Assembly (NCBI GenBank): GCA_027382625.1
Contig: JAJKFJ010022211.1
Location: 62,001 to 126,000 of the forward strand
From: Tetmemena sp. SeJ-2015
Lineage: Eukaryota > Ciliophora > Spirotrichea > Sporadotrichida > Oxytrichidae
Length of the DNA stretch: 64,000 bases
Direction: 5' to 3'
Position 1 is the first letter of the stretch, and every line of letters starts with the position of its first letter. This document shows positions 24,364-35,589 of the stretch, one piece after another. The notes beneath the pieces were generated by a model. The model worked only from the letters and a program-made list of their open reading frames with translations, was not told where the DNA came from and did not search any database. The position numbers and the translations under genes are program-made.

Positions 24364-27116
24364 TCAAAGCTAAATTTTTGCATTGCTAGCGGACTTGACA
24401 GGTGGACCTGTTCTTCTTTTGAGATCTTCTCTTGCAGTCTTGGGTGAGACCTTCCTCTCATTGCTCTTGTTGTTGGCTCTTATTCTTGAATTCTTCTTCT
24501 CTTTTACTTCAGATGCAGAGGTTGTCAAAGAAGCTTAAAACAGTTCGTTTAGATCAGGTTTTTTCAAAGCAGGAGCAGAAACTGCTTAAACATCCTCCTA
24601 AGAAGAAATCTAGCTTTTGTTGATAACTAGTCTCTCAGTGAACTTTCTCTTTCCCAGAATCTTCTCATTAGATTAGGAACCCTCATCAGAAGACTCATCC
24701 AAATATTTTTAATTAGCAGCTGCTGCAACCCCTCTTCTCGGTCTCTAGTTTCTTTAAATTTGATTTTTCAATCCAGAGTCTCTCTCTTCATTTTCTGATA
24801 CTGAATTGTTATCTAAGCTGTCAGAAGGAGTTTTCTTTCTCAAATACTTCTTTAAGGGTTGCTTGAAAGAGTTAGCATCTTCATTCATCTTCACATCTTC
24901 AACGATTGAAATCACAGGGGCCTATGAAATCTCTCTGGAAGCTTAAGCATCAACAAGTGCCTTCTGCTTCTTTATGATATTCTCAAGCTTCTTCTCATAT
25001 TCTCTAGATTTGAGTTCATAAGAAAGTTTTTCCTCATCGTTGAAAGCAGACCACTTGCTTTACAAAAAGGCAACTATCTCAAGGTACTTCATTTGAGGTT
25101 GTTTGCTTTCTAGTAAGGGCTTTTACTCTTTGATGAAGTAGTAGAATCCACTTCTAGCTTGCTTCTTCTTTTGGATCTGTAAACTCTCATCTTGCTGCTG
25201 AAGTTCAAATTGCCGCATCTCTGTATCATCCGAAATGACTAGGCCATCAGTAGAAATATTTCTGAGCTATTGTTCAGTTTCATCTTTTATCTTGCTGACA
25301 AGAGTCTGGATCTAGCATTTCATCTCATCAAGCTTCCTCCTTTTTGAGACTGCAAGATCAAGTAGGCCATGGCAATCCTCAGTGAGTTGATGCATGCTAG
25401 AGCCAATCAGCTTAAACTGCTCTTGGCGCTTTGTGATAGCACTGTACTGATTGTTGTCAAACATTTTATTGACTAAGTTAGAGTACACCTAAGCCATGTC
25501 ATGAGAGACCTTCATCTCATTCAAAGTTGAGTTTACTTCTTTCAAGTTTATGCTCCAAAATATTTCATTTATCTCCTTGAGTTTTGAGTTCTTAATGTCT
25601 TCCAAAGAGCAGTAGAGATCATCAAAGAGCTAGAGGTAATTTTGCCGAAGAGAGTTTTTCCAACCTTTTGCATCTATCCTGTCGATTGCATTCATCGAAT
25701 CCTCAAACTGATAGAAGTGGTTGGTAAACTGCTTGTGAATTTCAAGAGCGATCTTTGATAAAGGAGCAGTTGTGTGATCTTTGTGTTCATCAGAGATGAT
25801 GCAAGTGTCACAAAGATGCTCTTGAGTTTCTGCACAAAGATGATTTTTCTTCATCTTGGGATGAACTTTGCAAAGGTCATATTTAGGAGCAAACTTATGT
25901 AGTCTTGGGTGAGACATCTGCTAATGGAAAGTCATCAGCTAGTCTTCCTCTGGCTAATCAGCTTTGAAAGTCAAGATGTTCGGGTCAAACATTTGAGAGC
26001 TTGAAGCTTCTTCATTAAAATTCAAACTATTTTGAGAGTTGATATCTTGCTGCGATGATGAGCCTGATTTTGCATCTTTGTGAGATTGAGCTTGCAGTGG
26101 ATAAGCAAAGTAGCTATTTTAGTCAAACACTGAGTATTGCCTAAAGCTTGCTGGTTCTAGAACACTTAACTGAGATGGACTTCCTATCCTTTGAGATGGG
26201 ATATAAGAGTTTTGACCACCATGCATTTTAAAAAGCAAGCTTTAAAGGAGGGATGGATTTGCAGATATCATTTTCTCAATTTACTAGAGCTCTGTCTCTT
26301 TTTGCTCCTCAGCACAAAGATTTAGTTCTGCTAAGTTGGCCTGATTCATCACAGCATCTTCAGTTGGGTCAGAATCTTGGGCTCTGGTTTCGACAATTTA
26401 TTTTTCAAATAAGTTGAGAGCTGTTTGATTCTGATTGTTGCATGAAGTCTGGTCAATCTTTTCATCATGAATTGTGAAACTCAATCTGCTCTCTCTTTCA
26501 GAGACCTTGATTTCTTGATGTGCAGTAGCATTAGATTCAATCATCTGATTTGCTAACTAAGGATCCTCAAACACTGGAGAATACTCCTGGAAAGAATCAG
26601 AAATAGTGGTGTCCTAATTTCCCTAATCAGAGTTTGACTGAGGGACAAAAAACGTTGTGCAGGAAGGCTGTGGGTTCAAAGAAGGAGAAACTTATTAGTC
26701 CTAAGGAAAAGCTTTCTTGAACTCTTCTTCAAAGTCTACAACTGTGTTTTAAAAAGAGTCGCTTGGTTGCTTGGTAAAAGAATTTAACTTCTGGTCTTCT
26801 TTAGGAGGCATAGAGGCATTTCCATGTTCAGACTCTCTCATAGAAGAACGCTATAAATAAAGATAAGATGAAATAATGAACTTACAGCTGAGCCGATCTT
26901 GAAGTTTAAGTTCTTGAAGAATCGAGGGACCAAAGCTTCCTTTGAGTTCAGAGCTTCAGAATTTCTTTCAATCTCAAAGTCTGGGGCTCCTAACGTTTGT
27001 TAGAACGCTCCTTGATTGTCCTTGGAAATATCAGGCTAAAGATTAGCTGAACGATCTTGAGTAAACTAGTTTGGCTGTAGAGGCTAGACTGGGAAAGTTG
27101 TTGAAGTCAAAGACAT
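24364..27116 (-). CDS. B-box zinc finger, coiled-coil and HMG-box protein
   Basis: One long gene of about 900 residues from ATG 27116-27114 (MSLTSTTFPVQPLQPNQ) to TGA 24366-24364, with a single 35 bp GT-AG intron at 26851-26885 and no pointer-flanked insert. Order: about 380 disordered residues; a B-box-like zinc-binding region at about 25780-25860 (CKVHPKMKKNHLCAETQ, CDTCIISDEHKDH); a helical coiled region as in TRIM proteins (KQFTNHFYQFEDSMNAID, SVEDI-like to QLTEDCHGLLDLAV); then an HMG box at about 24970-25170 (RSGFYYFIKEQKPLLESK, MKYLEIVAFLQSKWSAFND, SYELKSREYEKKLE); and a basic tail with acidic patches. HMG boxes bend D NA or bind chromatin, while B-boxes mediate protein contacts. The combination suggests a chromatin-associated scaffold (inference). 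No RING finger was seen upstream. Confidence 0.85.
26851..26885 (-). other. 35 bp GT-AG intron in the B-box/HMG gene
   Basis: On the minus strand it begins gtaagttc and ends tttatag. Removal joins FKIGSA to RSSMRESEHGN without frame change. Confidence 0.85.
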
Positions 27117-28185
27117 TGTGAGTTTGGAAAATTGATAAAAATGAAGTTTAAGATGTCAATCAAAAACCCGCAAAAAGAAATAATCAAATTATTACTCAGA
27201 TTAATGAATATTTAAATTTAACTTGGACTGGACTAAAATAATAATTTCAGAGATGAATATTTTAAAATAGTTTTAGTTTAACATATTTAAAATGATCAAA
27301 AATCAGAATTTGCTTAATAGAAACAGGAATAACTCATTTTAGTAAAAAGAGGGAATTTATAAATTAATATTCTTTGAGTAAAGATTTAAGGGATATATTA
27401 AAATTGATCTGATTGTTACAAATAATTAAAATCTGACAGTTTATTATTTTTGGCTAAGGCAACCAAATTTATTTGAAAATCTCCTTATGAAAATGAGGTT
27501 GCTTAAAAAAAGTAATAGAATTCGTTTTTTATGAGTAGTCACTGCAGATAATCTACATTACTTTTCTATTTTAGGTAACTTCGTTTAGGTGAAAAACTTT
27601 TTTGGGTACTATTTTTAATTACATTTTCAAATATTAAACTCAATAGTTAATCCAAATGGGGATTCTAAAAAGCATCCATAATTTAATTATAAACTTCATT
27701 TTTTCTTTAATATTTAAATAAGAACTTTATCCAATGCTTTCAAATTTGTTCAGTTAGCAGGGCAAACTCTTTTAAAACTATTAAGCAAACTATTGAAGGA
27801 ATACTCTCGATAATAGAATGATTTAGCTAATTAAAATAAAGCTCTAAAATAATAAAGTGAGAGTTATCCACAGAAAATGGCTTTTAATTCTGCTCTAATA
27901 ATTTTTAGCAATGCCTTTAATTTTAATATAGAGATGCGCATTTGATTTAGTTTAATTTGGATGATATTCAGACATTAGGAGCCCTTAATTTAAGCAAACG
28001 ATTTATTTTCCAGTCCATAATTCTGGAACTGAAAGACTACTTTCTGTGAACGGAGGAAAAATCTAGTCTTTGCTCCACTCTTAGAAAAATTAGAACTTAA
28101 ACCCAATAAAACCTTTGCATAATCTCATTCAGCCCCTTTATCCACCTTTATAGTGTTTTTGTATTAAAGTTAGTCAGAAACTCCC
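27117..28185. other. Intergenic, AT-rich, no gene seen
   Basis: Between the divergent B-box/HMG gene and the kinase gene. All frames are broken often by TGA, and A/T runs dominate. It presumably holds both promoters, and no element could be recognised. Confidence 0.5.
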
Positions 28186-29935
28186 ATGAAGCTAAAGAGA
28201 TTTCAAGAACTCACTTCAATCTAGAATTCTAATCAGAACTTTGCTGGTGTCGTAAATTCTCACCAAACTCCTTAGCAAATTCCAAAACAGTTAAGATCTT
28301 AAACATCCAATTCAAGACTCCGCCCTATGACAGCATCTTTAACTCGCAGAGCAGCAGAGAACAATTCTAAAGTAAGAGAATCAATTTCAAAAACCACAGC
28401 ATGAAAGTCAGCAAACTCTAAAATTACAGTTGAAGAGGGCAAGATAGCAAATAAAATTAGTTTTACTGGCCAGAGATTATAATTTAAGAAATTTCAAGCC
28501 CTAAATTAGTCCTCATCTCATATTTTAAAATACATTATTTTGTATTCAAATAGAACCAGATGGTCTTGAATGCAACGGTTTCTAATTTTAAACACAGCAG
28601 AAAGATTCTCTACAAAAATTAGAGGGAAAAATTAAACTGAAGCCCTCTCTTAGCTAATTCGAGATTTAGTAGAAAATAGGTGAAGGTTCTAAAAATTATT
28701 TGAAATATATTTTCTAATGCTGAAGTGTATCAAGTAGTAAAAAAGAAAAATAAAAAGACTTACGTAATGAAGGTGATCAAAATGAAAATTTAAAAGAGAA
28801 TCACTACTAGTTCAATAAAGAAGATCGGTAAGCCTAACTATGGGACAGATAAAATAGATAAGGAGAGCATGTCGGACTTTGATTTTCAAGAAGATGAATA
28901 AGACGATGAGGTTATCATTATGAATCAGTAAAAAGATTATTTTAGATGTTGATACGGAGTACAAGGAGATAAGAGTCAAAAGGAAAACTCCATAAAATTT
29001 TTTATAAACTACTATCTACATGAAAGACTACAAAAAAGAGTTTAGGATACATGCATCTTTGGGGAAATATCCCTACATAATTAAGCCGAAGTTATACTTT
29101 ACAGAAAAGAACGCTAAAGGAAGAAAGAAGCTTTACATTATAATGGAGTTAGCGAGGCTGGGAGATTTGACAAAGTTTGTGAAGTGTTAGAGAAATCTTA
29201 GCTGGTGGAGTGAGGAAACAATCTGGATATTCTACTTTTAATTATGCAAAGCAATTCTTCATCTTCACTCCCATAACATCCTTCAGTTTTATAATAAAAT
29301 TAAATTATTTAAATTATTCATTGTGACATCAAGCCTTAAAATGTTTTCATGTGTGAGAAAGATTACTTAAAGGTAAGGAATTGTAGTAGATAAAGATTTA
29401 AGTTAGGGGATTTCAGTGAAAGTTGATACTTAAGATTCAAGAAAATGATAAAGACAAATAGAAAAGCTTTTGGTAGTCCATTTACTCAGTCACCTGAAAT
29501 AATTTAGCGCAAATTTTTCGATTTTAGAGTAGGATTGCATTTACATCTTATAAGTTTTTAGACTGATATTTGGTCGTTAGGGGTGACTCTATACTACATA
29601 ACATTCCATCGTCTGCCTTTTGTAGAGGAGACTATCCCTCAGTTATTTTATTTTTTTAAGCTTCTAAAATCGATAGTGAACAAGAAAGTTTTGATTCCTC
29701 AAAAGTAAGTGTGTAGATTTTTAAAGAGCCAATCTAACTTGAATATTGAGATCTAACTCGAATATGTAGTGTTTTCTCAAAAAGATTGAATGAGTTTCTG
29801 GAGAGTCTACTAACTAAAAAAGTAAAAGAAAGACCATTTATCTTCGAAGTTTTGGATAAGTTTCCACCTAATTACAAACTCAAAGGGCAAGACCTCCTCA
29901 ATTATAGGAAACTTAAGGAAATTTATGGAACTTGA
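28186..29935 (+). CDS. Ser/Thr protein kinase
   Basis: A plausible start at 28186 opens a basic, Ser/Gln-rich N-terminus (LTSIQNSNQNFAGVVNS, RLRPMTASLTRRAAENNSK). After an AT-rich gap the kinase domain follows: KKEFRIHASLGKYPYIIKP, YIIMELARLGDLTKFVK, the catalytic loop LHCDIKPQNVFM (HCD replaces HRD), LGDFSES in place of DFG, GSPFTQSPEIIQRK (APE region), TDIWSLGVTLYYITFHRLPF, and LLTKKVKERPFIFEVL. It ends PNYKLKGQDLLNYRKLKE, TGA 29933-29935. One IES with pointer TTCA interrupts the catalytic loop exactly. Further breaks lie at about 28530-28770, 29370-29400 and 29505-29560. The beta1-beta3 region with the P-loop is poorly resolved. The subfamily is uncertain. Confidence 0.8.
29286..29320 (+). 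other. IES in kinase catalytic loop, pointer TTCA
   Basis: TTCA at 29282-29285 and 29317-29320. Excision of 35 bp gives LHSHNILHCDIKPQNVF. The left end gttttat is not a usable intron, since no AG acceptor keeps HCD. Confidence 0.92.
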
Positions 29936-30342
29936 GTTTACAAAATAGTTTTCTTTTTAATTAACTGACAAAGAAAAGAGAGCGAACATGATAATCAAGA
30001 TACAGTCAGATAATTTCTTAATAGAACCACTTTAGCAAAACTATATTGAACAAGTAATTAACAAATCTATAATTTCTAAGCACTACTGAGCACAAAACAA
30101 TGATTTCGTATTTATAATTATAGATTCATCATCATAGTATAAACAATATAATCTAAGATAAATCATTTGGCAGAGCAAAATGATAGAAATAATATAAAAT
30201 AATATATTTATAAACTTATTTAATACAATTTTAAACCGAAAACTTATTTAAGGCATCACTACTATCAATTATAAAAACTTAAATAAAAAGAGTCACTCAT
30301 CTTCAGCAATTTATATTTATAGTTATCATTTAGGGAACAAAA

Positions 30343-31958
30343 ATGAGCCACAACTAAAACAAAGAACAAAATGTCTTCGAGGCGCAAAAACAGAGATTTA
30401 AGGAAATTATCAGAAACTAGATGCTATAGAATTATAAAATATAAATTACAATTTAATGTATTATAATTAAATTATCGAAATTAAAAATTATTCACTAAAC
30501 TTTATTTTTGTCTTTTTAGCTAATTTAAAAGAATAGTAAAGATTCAAAAGAAGTTAAGAATTAGATGAATTATCAGGGGAAGAAGCAAGTTATTAGCAAT
30601 CTAACTTTGAGTAAACAATATTAATATTTCAATTTTTAACAAATAAGGAAGAAGAAAACCGCCATTATGTCAAGCAAAGCAAGTTCCGAAGTCAATCATG
30701 CAACTACCAATTAAGCGAGATTGTTTGATAAGTAGAAAATAATGCAAAGAAACCAAAATGAAGATATGATTATATATAATAAAAGTTATCGTGAAGATCT
30801 TATAATGAAGGAACTTGATGATGATGAAATCCTCATAATTGAAGATGATTAAAATGACAACAAAAATATTTAGCCCGCTAAAACTCGATAATTAAAACTC
30901 TCCACAGCTCCTTTAAGACACTCTAATTTGAGAATAACCGGACGAACTAAATTTCATTTTTTAAAGCAAAAATGGAGGAGGCATCCATTTAAAAGATAGA
31001 ATGACCTCTGATAGAGCTAATTAATCTCCTAGTCGAAGAAAGCAGACTGTAAATAACAACATAAACTTGTACGGTAGCACTCTAAACATTATAAATATGC
31101 CGCAAAATCATACACAGCTATCTAATGAACAAGATTCTATATTTTATAATTTTATCGCTTAAGATTAAGCCGCTTAAATGAACTTTCCCTCAAATTTAGG
31201 TCAGCAGATTCAAAGCATTATCTCGCAACAAATAAGTTAGAAACCCACTACCAAAAATGAGAATTTAGAAAACAGTTTGAGTTGTAACTCTCTGAGATAA
31301 AGCGTGGATAATAGCGTGTAGACATAAGAGATACCAACAATACATAAGATATAATTTTTTAAAGCTCTGAAAAATGCAAAGATAGTGCGAAAGGAATGAA
31401 CTTTAAAATAAGAAGCAAGAGAATCATCAAAATATATTCTATAGTCACAACTTAAAAGGACCCCTTATTGGAAATTCGCTAAGCTATACATATACAGAGC
31501 CTCAAATGCTTTGGTAAAATGATGAAAGTTAAGAATTGATTCAACAGCAAGACAAAATGATTATTGATTCCTCTGATGGTTATAAATAGTTAGAGGTAAC
31601 CTCAAACTCTAACTCAGTATGCTATCTTGATTAAAATTCTGTGAGGGAGGTAAATCTGCAATCATTTAAAACATTTTGTATTCAATCATCATGTGAATCA
31701 GATGTTGAAAAATCTGTGGACAACTAAAGCTAAGGCCTCTCTGTCCATAGTAGAAGCTTCCATTCTGTAAATCATTAAATGATGATGAACCTTCCTGACT
31801 TTGATATCAATAGCGAAAAAGAGGATAGTAATTTTAGCTACTAGTCAATTTAAACTGAAGAAAATGTTTAAAACATCAGAATAGTACAAACAATTAGTGA
31901 CTAAAGCTTAGATAAATTCCATCAAGAGAATGAAATTGAGGGGGGGATCATTTAATGA
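30343..31958 (+). CDS. Disordered, acidic/Gln-rich protein, unrecognised
   Basis: From ATG 30343 (MSHNQNKEQNVFEAQKQ) several plus-strand pieces follow: VKNQMNYQGKKQVISN; MSSKASSEVNHATTNQA, KELDDDEILIIEDDQND; from about 30965, GGIHLKDRMTSDRANQS, NINLYGSTLNIINMPQNH, GQQIQSIISQQISQK; from about 31445, HNLKGPLIGNSLSYTYTE, QDKMIIDSSDGYKQLE, MMNLPDFDINSEKEDSN, ending at TGA 31956-31958 after ENEIEGGIIQ. Breaks near 30440-30520, 30960 and 31380-31445 look like IESs. No domain was found. It follows the kinase in the same direction, but nothing shows that they share a transcript. Confidence 0.5.
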
Positions 31959-32465
31959 ATAATTAATTTCAAAAATTGTTATTTTTAGAACAAATTATAG
32001 AAATGAAGTAAAATAATTACCACTCATTTTAGCACTGAAAGAAAAAAGTGTCTTTATCTTTGATCAGAATGTTGATCACCATTTAAAAATATAGGCAAAC
32101 AAAATTTAAGGTCATTATCTCTGTAGACTCTATATAAGGATCTAAAGCTTAAGTCATTTCTTATTTCAATTGCTTTAAAAAATGATTTTATATTAGAAAA
32201 ATTAGGGTGTTAAATTAATGTTATTATATGTAAGATCTTCGCAAAAATAATTTAAATTCTGAGAAAAAATGTTCTTCAGCTTACTTATAAATTTTTTAAG
32301 ATAAGCATTTGTAATGAATTTTTATCTTTCTTTTTTGAGATTTATTAGTTTCTAGATTCTTTCTTATATATAAATACAGCTCTTAAACTTAAACTTTGAT
32401 ACATAAAGTTTAAAGATTATATTAAATATAAATATATAAGAGTTTAAGTTATCTGTCCTTAGAAA
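31959..32465. other. AT-rich spacer
   Basis: No coding stretch or RNA motif seen between two plus-strand genes. Confidence 0.45.
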
Positions 32466-32469
32466 TTCT

Positions 32470-33610
32470 TAATAAATAATAGCAGATTCATAAGTCTATA
32501 TAGCAGTCTTATTCAGAAATTGTCTTGAATTTAGAGGAACAAGAAGACTTCAACAATCTGAGGTCAATATGTAGAACTTTCCAAAATGAAAATGAAGATT
32601 CCTCAAGTTAAAAGTGCAATAGAATCTCCATCCTAACTCTCCAAGACTACTCACGTCTTTTCCCAACAATAAATAGAGAGAAAATAACTCAATAAGAAAA
32701 AATGAGATTACCTTGGACTACTTAATTAGGAATGATAGCTCCAATTTGAATCCGAAGAGAGATTCTAATCAAACTCCTATCGGAAATTCAAGCCAATCTC
32801 TATTGTTAAACTAATAGCGTCAAACTTCAAACAGAGCTATTCTGTAAGGATTTTCACAAATAGGTAGAGACTCGAATTACGCTTTAAGATAAAATGAGGA
32901 TTTTGGCAATGGGTAAAGCTATAAATTAAAGGATAATTCTAGACAAATTAATCATCAATCTTCAACAAATCTAGTATAGACTAAGATAAATCTTTCATTT
33001 ATAATTTTAGTGACTCAGTCGAAGAAAATACCTATCTTTAGAGACCTTACTGCGAGGAAAAATAAGCAATTTATTTTTCATTTTTTGCAAATGATCCCCT
33101 AGATGTTGTCTATTAGACTTCTCAACTTTATGTTAGGCCCTACAATAAAAACGCAAAGACTAGAGTTAAAGTTTACTACATGTAATCTGCTCACTAAGAT
33201 ACCGTTGTATTTAATTATTTTTCAGTTGAGTTTGATGGAGATAGATCATGCGATATGTACAAGTATATTCTTGATAGGCCTTTTATAAAAAAAGATATGG
33301 AAAATAAGAAAGTCAACCAACTCTTTTTATTTCAAAAAGAAACACCTTCATCAAAGCTCTAGATAATAAAACTATCGGATAAAGATCTAAACTTGTCTCA
33401 GAAAGCCATGGTGTTTGTATATATCCCTAAGCTTCAGGGTGAGGATTACTTCAAAGCTCAAGCTCATTTAAATAGATTGAAGAAAATGAAAATTTAAATA
33501 TTAATCCAATTTATCGAAAAATTCAAAAGGAATCAGCATATATTCAACCTATACATGAAATTACTATTCAAGTATTTCATTCATCATCTTGATTTTCATC
33601 TTCGTTGTTG
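32470..33610 (+). CDS. Unrecognised plus-strand protein with structured C-terminal domain
   Basis: N-terminal disordered part: QQSYSEIVLNLEEQEDFNN, NRISILTLQDYSRLFPTI, RDSNQTPIGNSSQSLLL. Then a more structured region: DSVEENTYLQRPYCEEKQA, YFSFFANDPLDVVYQTSQL, KTRVKVYYMQSAHQDTVV, NYFSVEFDGDRSCDMYKYI, LSQKAMVFVYIPKLQGED, HLNRLKKMK. The beta-rich C-terminal half could be a C2- or lectin-like fold, but I recognise no family. The frame stays open to TGA near 33610, overlapping the end of the convergent POC1 gene (33577), so its real stop may be earlier. Frame shifts near 32710 and 32990 imply IESs. Confidence 0.45.
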
Positions 33611-35492
33611 AATCTTTGCTGCTGTTCTTCTCTTTCATTTACATCCTCTTCATACTGCTATTATTGTTGAAGTTGCTGCTATTTAACCTCATTGAAGTCT
33701 AACTTTTGAGAAGTGAATCCATAATTGTTAGAGTTAGATTGATTGGCCCCACCAAAAGTGTTATTTCCTATCGACGCTCCAAGGCTCACATAGCCTCCAG
33801 CTCCCATTGAAAGCTGATTAATTCCTTAGTAAGTATCTCTGAGAGGTTGCTAATTGAAATTAGCTCCAGATGCTTGATAAGCACTTTAAGCTTGGTTTTA
33901 AGCGGATTTCTGAGTCTCCCTAAGTTCCTTAAAGTAATCCCAAACATTCTGAACTGATTCTTCATTCATGGAGACTCTTTACTCGAGAACATGCAAAGTT
34001 CTTGAAATAATGTCGAGTTGAGACACAACCTTTTCGAGAGTTTATGCTAGCTCTTCGCTGCTTCCTGCTCCAGTTCCGCTTTGTCCGTGAGTTTAATTCA
34101 TGTGCCTTTCATAAGCATTTAAATCTTGCTCGGGAGGGACTATCACACCGGTGGAGTTTAGAGGTCGGTAGGAATGCTCGTTACCATATGCACTAGGTGG
34201 ATTTCTGTAAGAACCTGGAAGAGGCTGTTAGATTCCATGATCTATTCCTTAAGGCTTGGACTTTGTTGCTCCGAGGTTAGGATACCTCGTAGATTAGTTC
34301 TATTGCCTGGTAGACACATCTACACTCTTTCTGTTAGAAGTAATTCCAGACCCAGGTGCGCCGCCTTGGGTGCTCTACCCACCGCCAGTGGCACCCCCAA
34401 GATCTTCAATTACTTCTTGCTCTGTATCAGTTAGGTTACTCTTCCATACCATAACTACTTAATCCGATCCAGCACTTGTAAAGTAGTCTCCACAAGGAGA
34501 AAAGCTGACGGCGGTTGAAGCCCCTTCATGTCCATACAAAGTGTAGAGGATATGTCCTTATCTCAGATCCCAGATTTTCAGAGTAGAAGTGATTATAGTT
34601 ATAGTTATAAAAACAAAAGAGTAGCATCGTTGCTTGCTGAAAGCAAAAATCTACCATTAGGATGGAAGGCGACTGCATTAACTTTGTCAGTATGAGCATC
34701 GTAATGCTAAAGTAGTCTCTGGCTTCTAATATCCCAAATCTTAATAGACTTATCAGCACTACCACTTGCTATGCATGTTCCATCTGGATGGAACTTTACA
34801 CTTGTAACTGCACCCTCATGGTCGTCAAAACTCTTGATTAGAGATTTTTAAGTCACATCCCAAAGTCTCACAGTTCTGTCATCAGATCCAGATCCAATAA
34901 GTCTAGTATCTGGAGAAAATTAGCAGCTTCTAATCCAGTTAGCATGAGCATTGATGGTAAAGAGGAATTTCCTTTCATTAGTAGTGAATACTTTCATAGT
35001 TTTATCATCGGAGCCTGAGAGTATCAAAGAGCCATCGCTTGAAAGAGCTACACTCTTGACTGGAGCTGAGTGACTTTTAATGACTTGAGAATGGCCTTGA
35101 ACTGAGTTTGTCCACACTCTTACAGTCTCATCAGCGGATGCTGATACTATGGTTTGACCATCAGGAGATACGCTTATATCATGGACAGGTCCTTTATGAC
35201 CAATAAATCTGTATGGCCTAAGTGTTGGCTTAAAGTTCCATACCATGAGAGTTCCATCAATTGATGAGGAGATGACTTGTTTGAGATTAGGGTTGAAAGC
35301 TATAGATGTGATGGTATCTTTGTGACCTTTGAAGCTTCTCTTTAGAGATGGGTCTCCAACCTTAGCAAAGAATTTAGGATGTTATCCACCAGCACCGATT
35401 CCTCCAGCTGATGACATACCGATCTAGGAATGGCCTCCTCCGATTGTTGAATGAGAGGGTAGTCCTCCATAATGAGAAGTAGCGCTTTTCAT
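33577..35492 (-). CDS. POC1: POC1 centriolar WD40 protein
   Basis: POC1 stabilises centriole/basal-body triplet microtubules, which matters for ciliated cells. ATG 35492-35490 opens a Gly/Ser-rich leader (MKSATSHYGGLPSHST), then seven WD40 repeats: FKGHKDTITSIAFNP, IGHKGPVHDISVSPDGQT, SHSAPVKSVALSSDGSL, NAHANWIRSCQFSPDTRL, DDHEGAVTSVKFHPDGTC, DAHTDKVNAVAFHPNGRF, and GHEGASTAVSFSPCGDYF. A Gln-rich linker and the conserved C-terminal POC1 helix (TLEKVVSQLDIISRTLHVLE) follow. The end is a Gln-rich acidic tail, NEDENQDDE, TGA 33579-33577. One IES (38 bp, pointer AGAGTAG) sits in repeat 6. Otherwise the gene is uninterrupted, with no intron found. Confidence 0.95.
34587..34624 (-). other. IES in POC1, 7 bp pointer AGAGTAG
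   Basis: AGAGTAG at 34580-34586 and 34618-34624. Excision gives FLLSASNDATLKIWDLR, the strict WD40 consensus. It contains a (TATAGT)-like run. Confidence 0.95.
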
Positions 35493-35589
35493 TTTTCAAA
35501 TTCTTCTTTCCTTGTTTAAATTTCAAATTCTTTATTAGATGATTTGAACCTTGAAATAACTCTTTTAAAATAAGGTTAATTAATTATAT

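Noticed and set aside
28186..31958. A kinase-substrate operon
   Set aside because: Two genes in the same direction is not evidence of co-transcription in a ciliate, where each macronuclear chromosome usually carries one gene.
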